Origin: Erpobdella octoculata
Lineage: Eukaryota; Annelida; Clitellata; Hirudinida; Erpobdellidae
Reading direction: 5' to 3'
Assembly (NCBI GenBank): GCA_963978895.1
Contig: OZ022245.1
Coordinates: 21,100,906 to 21,164,905, forward strand
DNA length: 64,000 nt
Part shown: positions 62,859-64,000 of the stretch, in pieces
Layout of the letters: each line of letters begins with the position of its first letter
Numbering within the stretch: position 1 is the first letter of the stretch
Translations under genes and position numbers: made by a program
Notes under the pieces: model-generated
The model's database searches: none
What the model was told of the DNA's origin: nothing
The model's input: only the letters and a program-made list of their open reading frames with translations

Positions 62859-64000
62859 TCACATTATTAATTTTGTCTTCAAAAGCGAAGTAGAGCCGAC
62901 GATCTTATTAAAAGTTTTGAAAATACACTTCATTAACATAATAGGAGTTATTTGAACCTTACTCATCTCTTCCTCTCCGAATTCAACATCGGTCGTGTCG
63001 TCCGATGCCATATCCGACTCTTTTGACTCGTCGTCAAACATTTTAGCAGACGAGAAGACAGACAAATCTGACATTTCAACTCTAACCATTTGAGCCAGCT
63101 GGAAAAGCAGCGTAACTGAGCCGTCGCAGAGCAGCGGGAAAGCCGTGCAAAATCGAACGAGATCCGGAAGAGTAGCCACGTAGAAAATAGGCCTGTCGGA
63201 GCTGGTTAGTACGGAGAGCATGGTATTCATGACATTGAGACAGAGCTCTGCGATACTTAAAGTTCTTGGATTCGGGTAATAAAGACTGAGAAAGGAAACA
63301 AGACGAATGGCAAAGCAGAGCTTGCTCCGCTGCGGTTGAGCTATTAACTCGGGCAGGAAGTCCACGCATATGTACATGGAAGATATCCCGGAAACGGTTA
63401 CCGGAATCAATCGCATCGGGTATCCTTGGAAGTGAATGAGTTTGGCCAAGCTGGTATCAGATATAAATTTCTGATGGATGTGCGAGCAGATGAGGCACTG
63501 AACCTCTCTCATGTCAGATAGCAAGGAATCTGAATTACCAGCCTCCTTGCTATTCATAGGCAAGCAGCACTCGAGAAGAATCTGAATGGCAGCACTCTCT
63601 TGCGCAGCAACAAGAGTAACTCTAAGCTCTTCCCGGTCGCTCGCCCCTGGGTTGCGACCGTCACCGACCAACGGTTCCATTTGAATTAAATTATTGAAAA
63701 ACGATTTTGACATCTGTAAAAAGCAGTTTAGAGTCCGAAGAATGATTTCAACAAATGGCGGACATCTAAACACTCTGGAATCGCAACGTAAAACAATTAA
63801 GGGATCGCTGATTATTTCCTCCAACGAAAACATATTGATACAGTCGGCCGGTCGAAGAGCATTCACGGTCGACAGTTTCAAATGCGAGCAAACGGAATTG
63901 ACTTTTTTCCATATTACTAAAACAAGGTTCTGGCATCTTCTCGGAATTCCTTCTTCGAGAAAAATGAGAAGATTGTCGATTAAAATGTTGCAGTACGGCA
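62859..64000 (-). CDS. INTS2: Integrator complex subunit 2, C-terminal part (cut by window end)
   Basis: A single open frame of about 380 residues runs from the window end to a TGA at 62859-62861 without an intron; the N terminus (roughly two thirds of a ~1,200-residue protein) lies beyond 64000. Recognisable blocks are ILLECCLP, MREVQCLICSHIHQKFI, LAKLIHFQGYP, PVTVSGISSMYICVDFLPEL and SIAELCLNVMNTMLSVLTSS, which follow human INTS2 in order. INTS2 is a helical-repeat scaffold subunit of the Integrator complex that cleaves snRNA 3' ends and nascent mRNAs at RNA polymerase II. A short acidic stretch (ESDMASDDTTDVEFGEEEM) near the C terminus is low-complexity. The Met seen at 63881 is internal, not the start. 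Confidence 0.93.
   Translation of the reverse strand, partial: PYCNILIDNLLIFLEEGIPRRCQNLVLVIWKKVNSVCSHLKLSTVNALRPADCINMFSLEEIISDPLIVLRCDSRVFRCPPFVEIILRTLNCFLQMSKSFFNNLIQMEPLVGDGRNPGASDREELRVTLVAAQESAAIQILLECCLPMNSKEAGNSDSLLSDMREVQCLICSHIHQKFISDTSLAKLIHFQGYPMRLIPVTVSGISSMYICVDFLPELIAQPQRSKLCFAIRLVSFLSLYYPNPRTLSIAELCLNVMNTMLSVLTSSDRPIFYVATLPDLVRFCTAFPLLCDGSVTLLFQLAQMVRVEMSDLSVFSSAKMFDDESKESDMASDDTTDVEFGEEEMSKVQITPIMLMKCIFKTFNKIVGSTSLLKTKLIM

Overview
The window looks like nuclear DNA of an invertebrate animal. It is very AT-rich, its genes are split by spliceosomal introns of 60 bp to 7 kb, and it carries five tRNA or tRNA-like genes, many DNA transposons and very long pure microsatellites. The gene content is metazoan (MYRF, a PDEF-type ETS factor, INTS2, DNAJC22, nuclear ATP synthase beta). 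An animal universal stress protein gene argues against vertebrates and insects. I cannot name the phylum from sequence alone.

Layout. 1-5960 is mobile-element territory: two hAT ends or elements, Helitron-like elements and five long (AT)n arrays. 5967-15682 (+) is a five-exon universal stress protein gene whose last intron (7.2 kb) holds several satellites. 17061-20859 is a tRNA cluster: Gln, Pro, Tyr with an intron, a deleted Phe and Glu. A 438-bp MITE and a 98-nt near-perfect hairpin lie among them. 21100-21960 (-) is a decayed LINE. 23424-24663 (+) is DNAJC22. 26366-43366 (-) is a complete 16-exon myelin regulatory factor gene whose introns are full of inverted-repeat elements. 46040-54112 (-) is a PDEF/Ets98B-like ETS transcription factor whose long first intron contains one hAT nested in another. 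57399-61016 (-) is the ten-exon mitochondrial ATP synthase beta gene. 62859-64000 (-) is the 3' part of INTS2, cut by the window end.

There is no operon logic; the neighbours serve unrelated functions. DNAJC22 and MYRF converge. The ETS gene lies upstream of MYRF on the same strand, separated by 2.7 kb that contains a pure 554-bp tetranucleotide array. All exon coordinates come from reading open frames, GT/AG sites and phase by eye. Every multi-exon model given closes in frame, but only MYRF exon 14, the ETS first exon and USP exon 3 rest on weaker splice evidence. I did not find a clearly new gene system. The best leads are a MYRF splice choice that would put a stop right after the membrane segment, a large foldback in a MYRF intron, the hairpin beside the tRNA-Phe relic, the Helitron-like element with internal 157-bp satellite, and an unidentified broken ORF at 39.4-40.5 kb.
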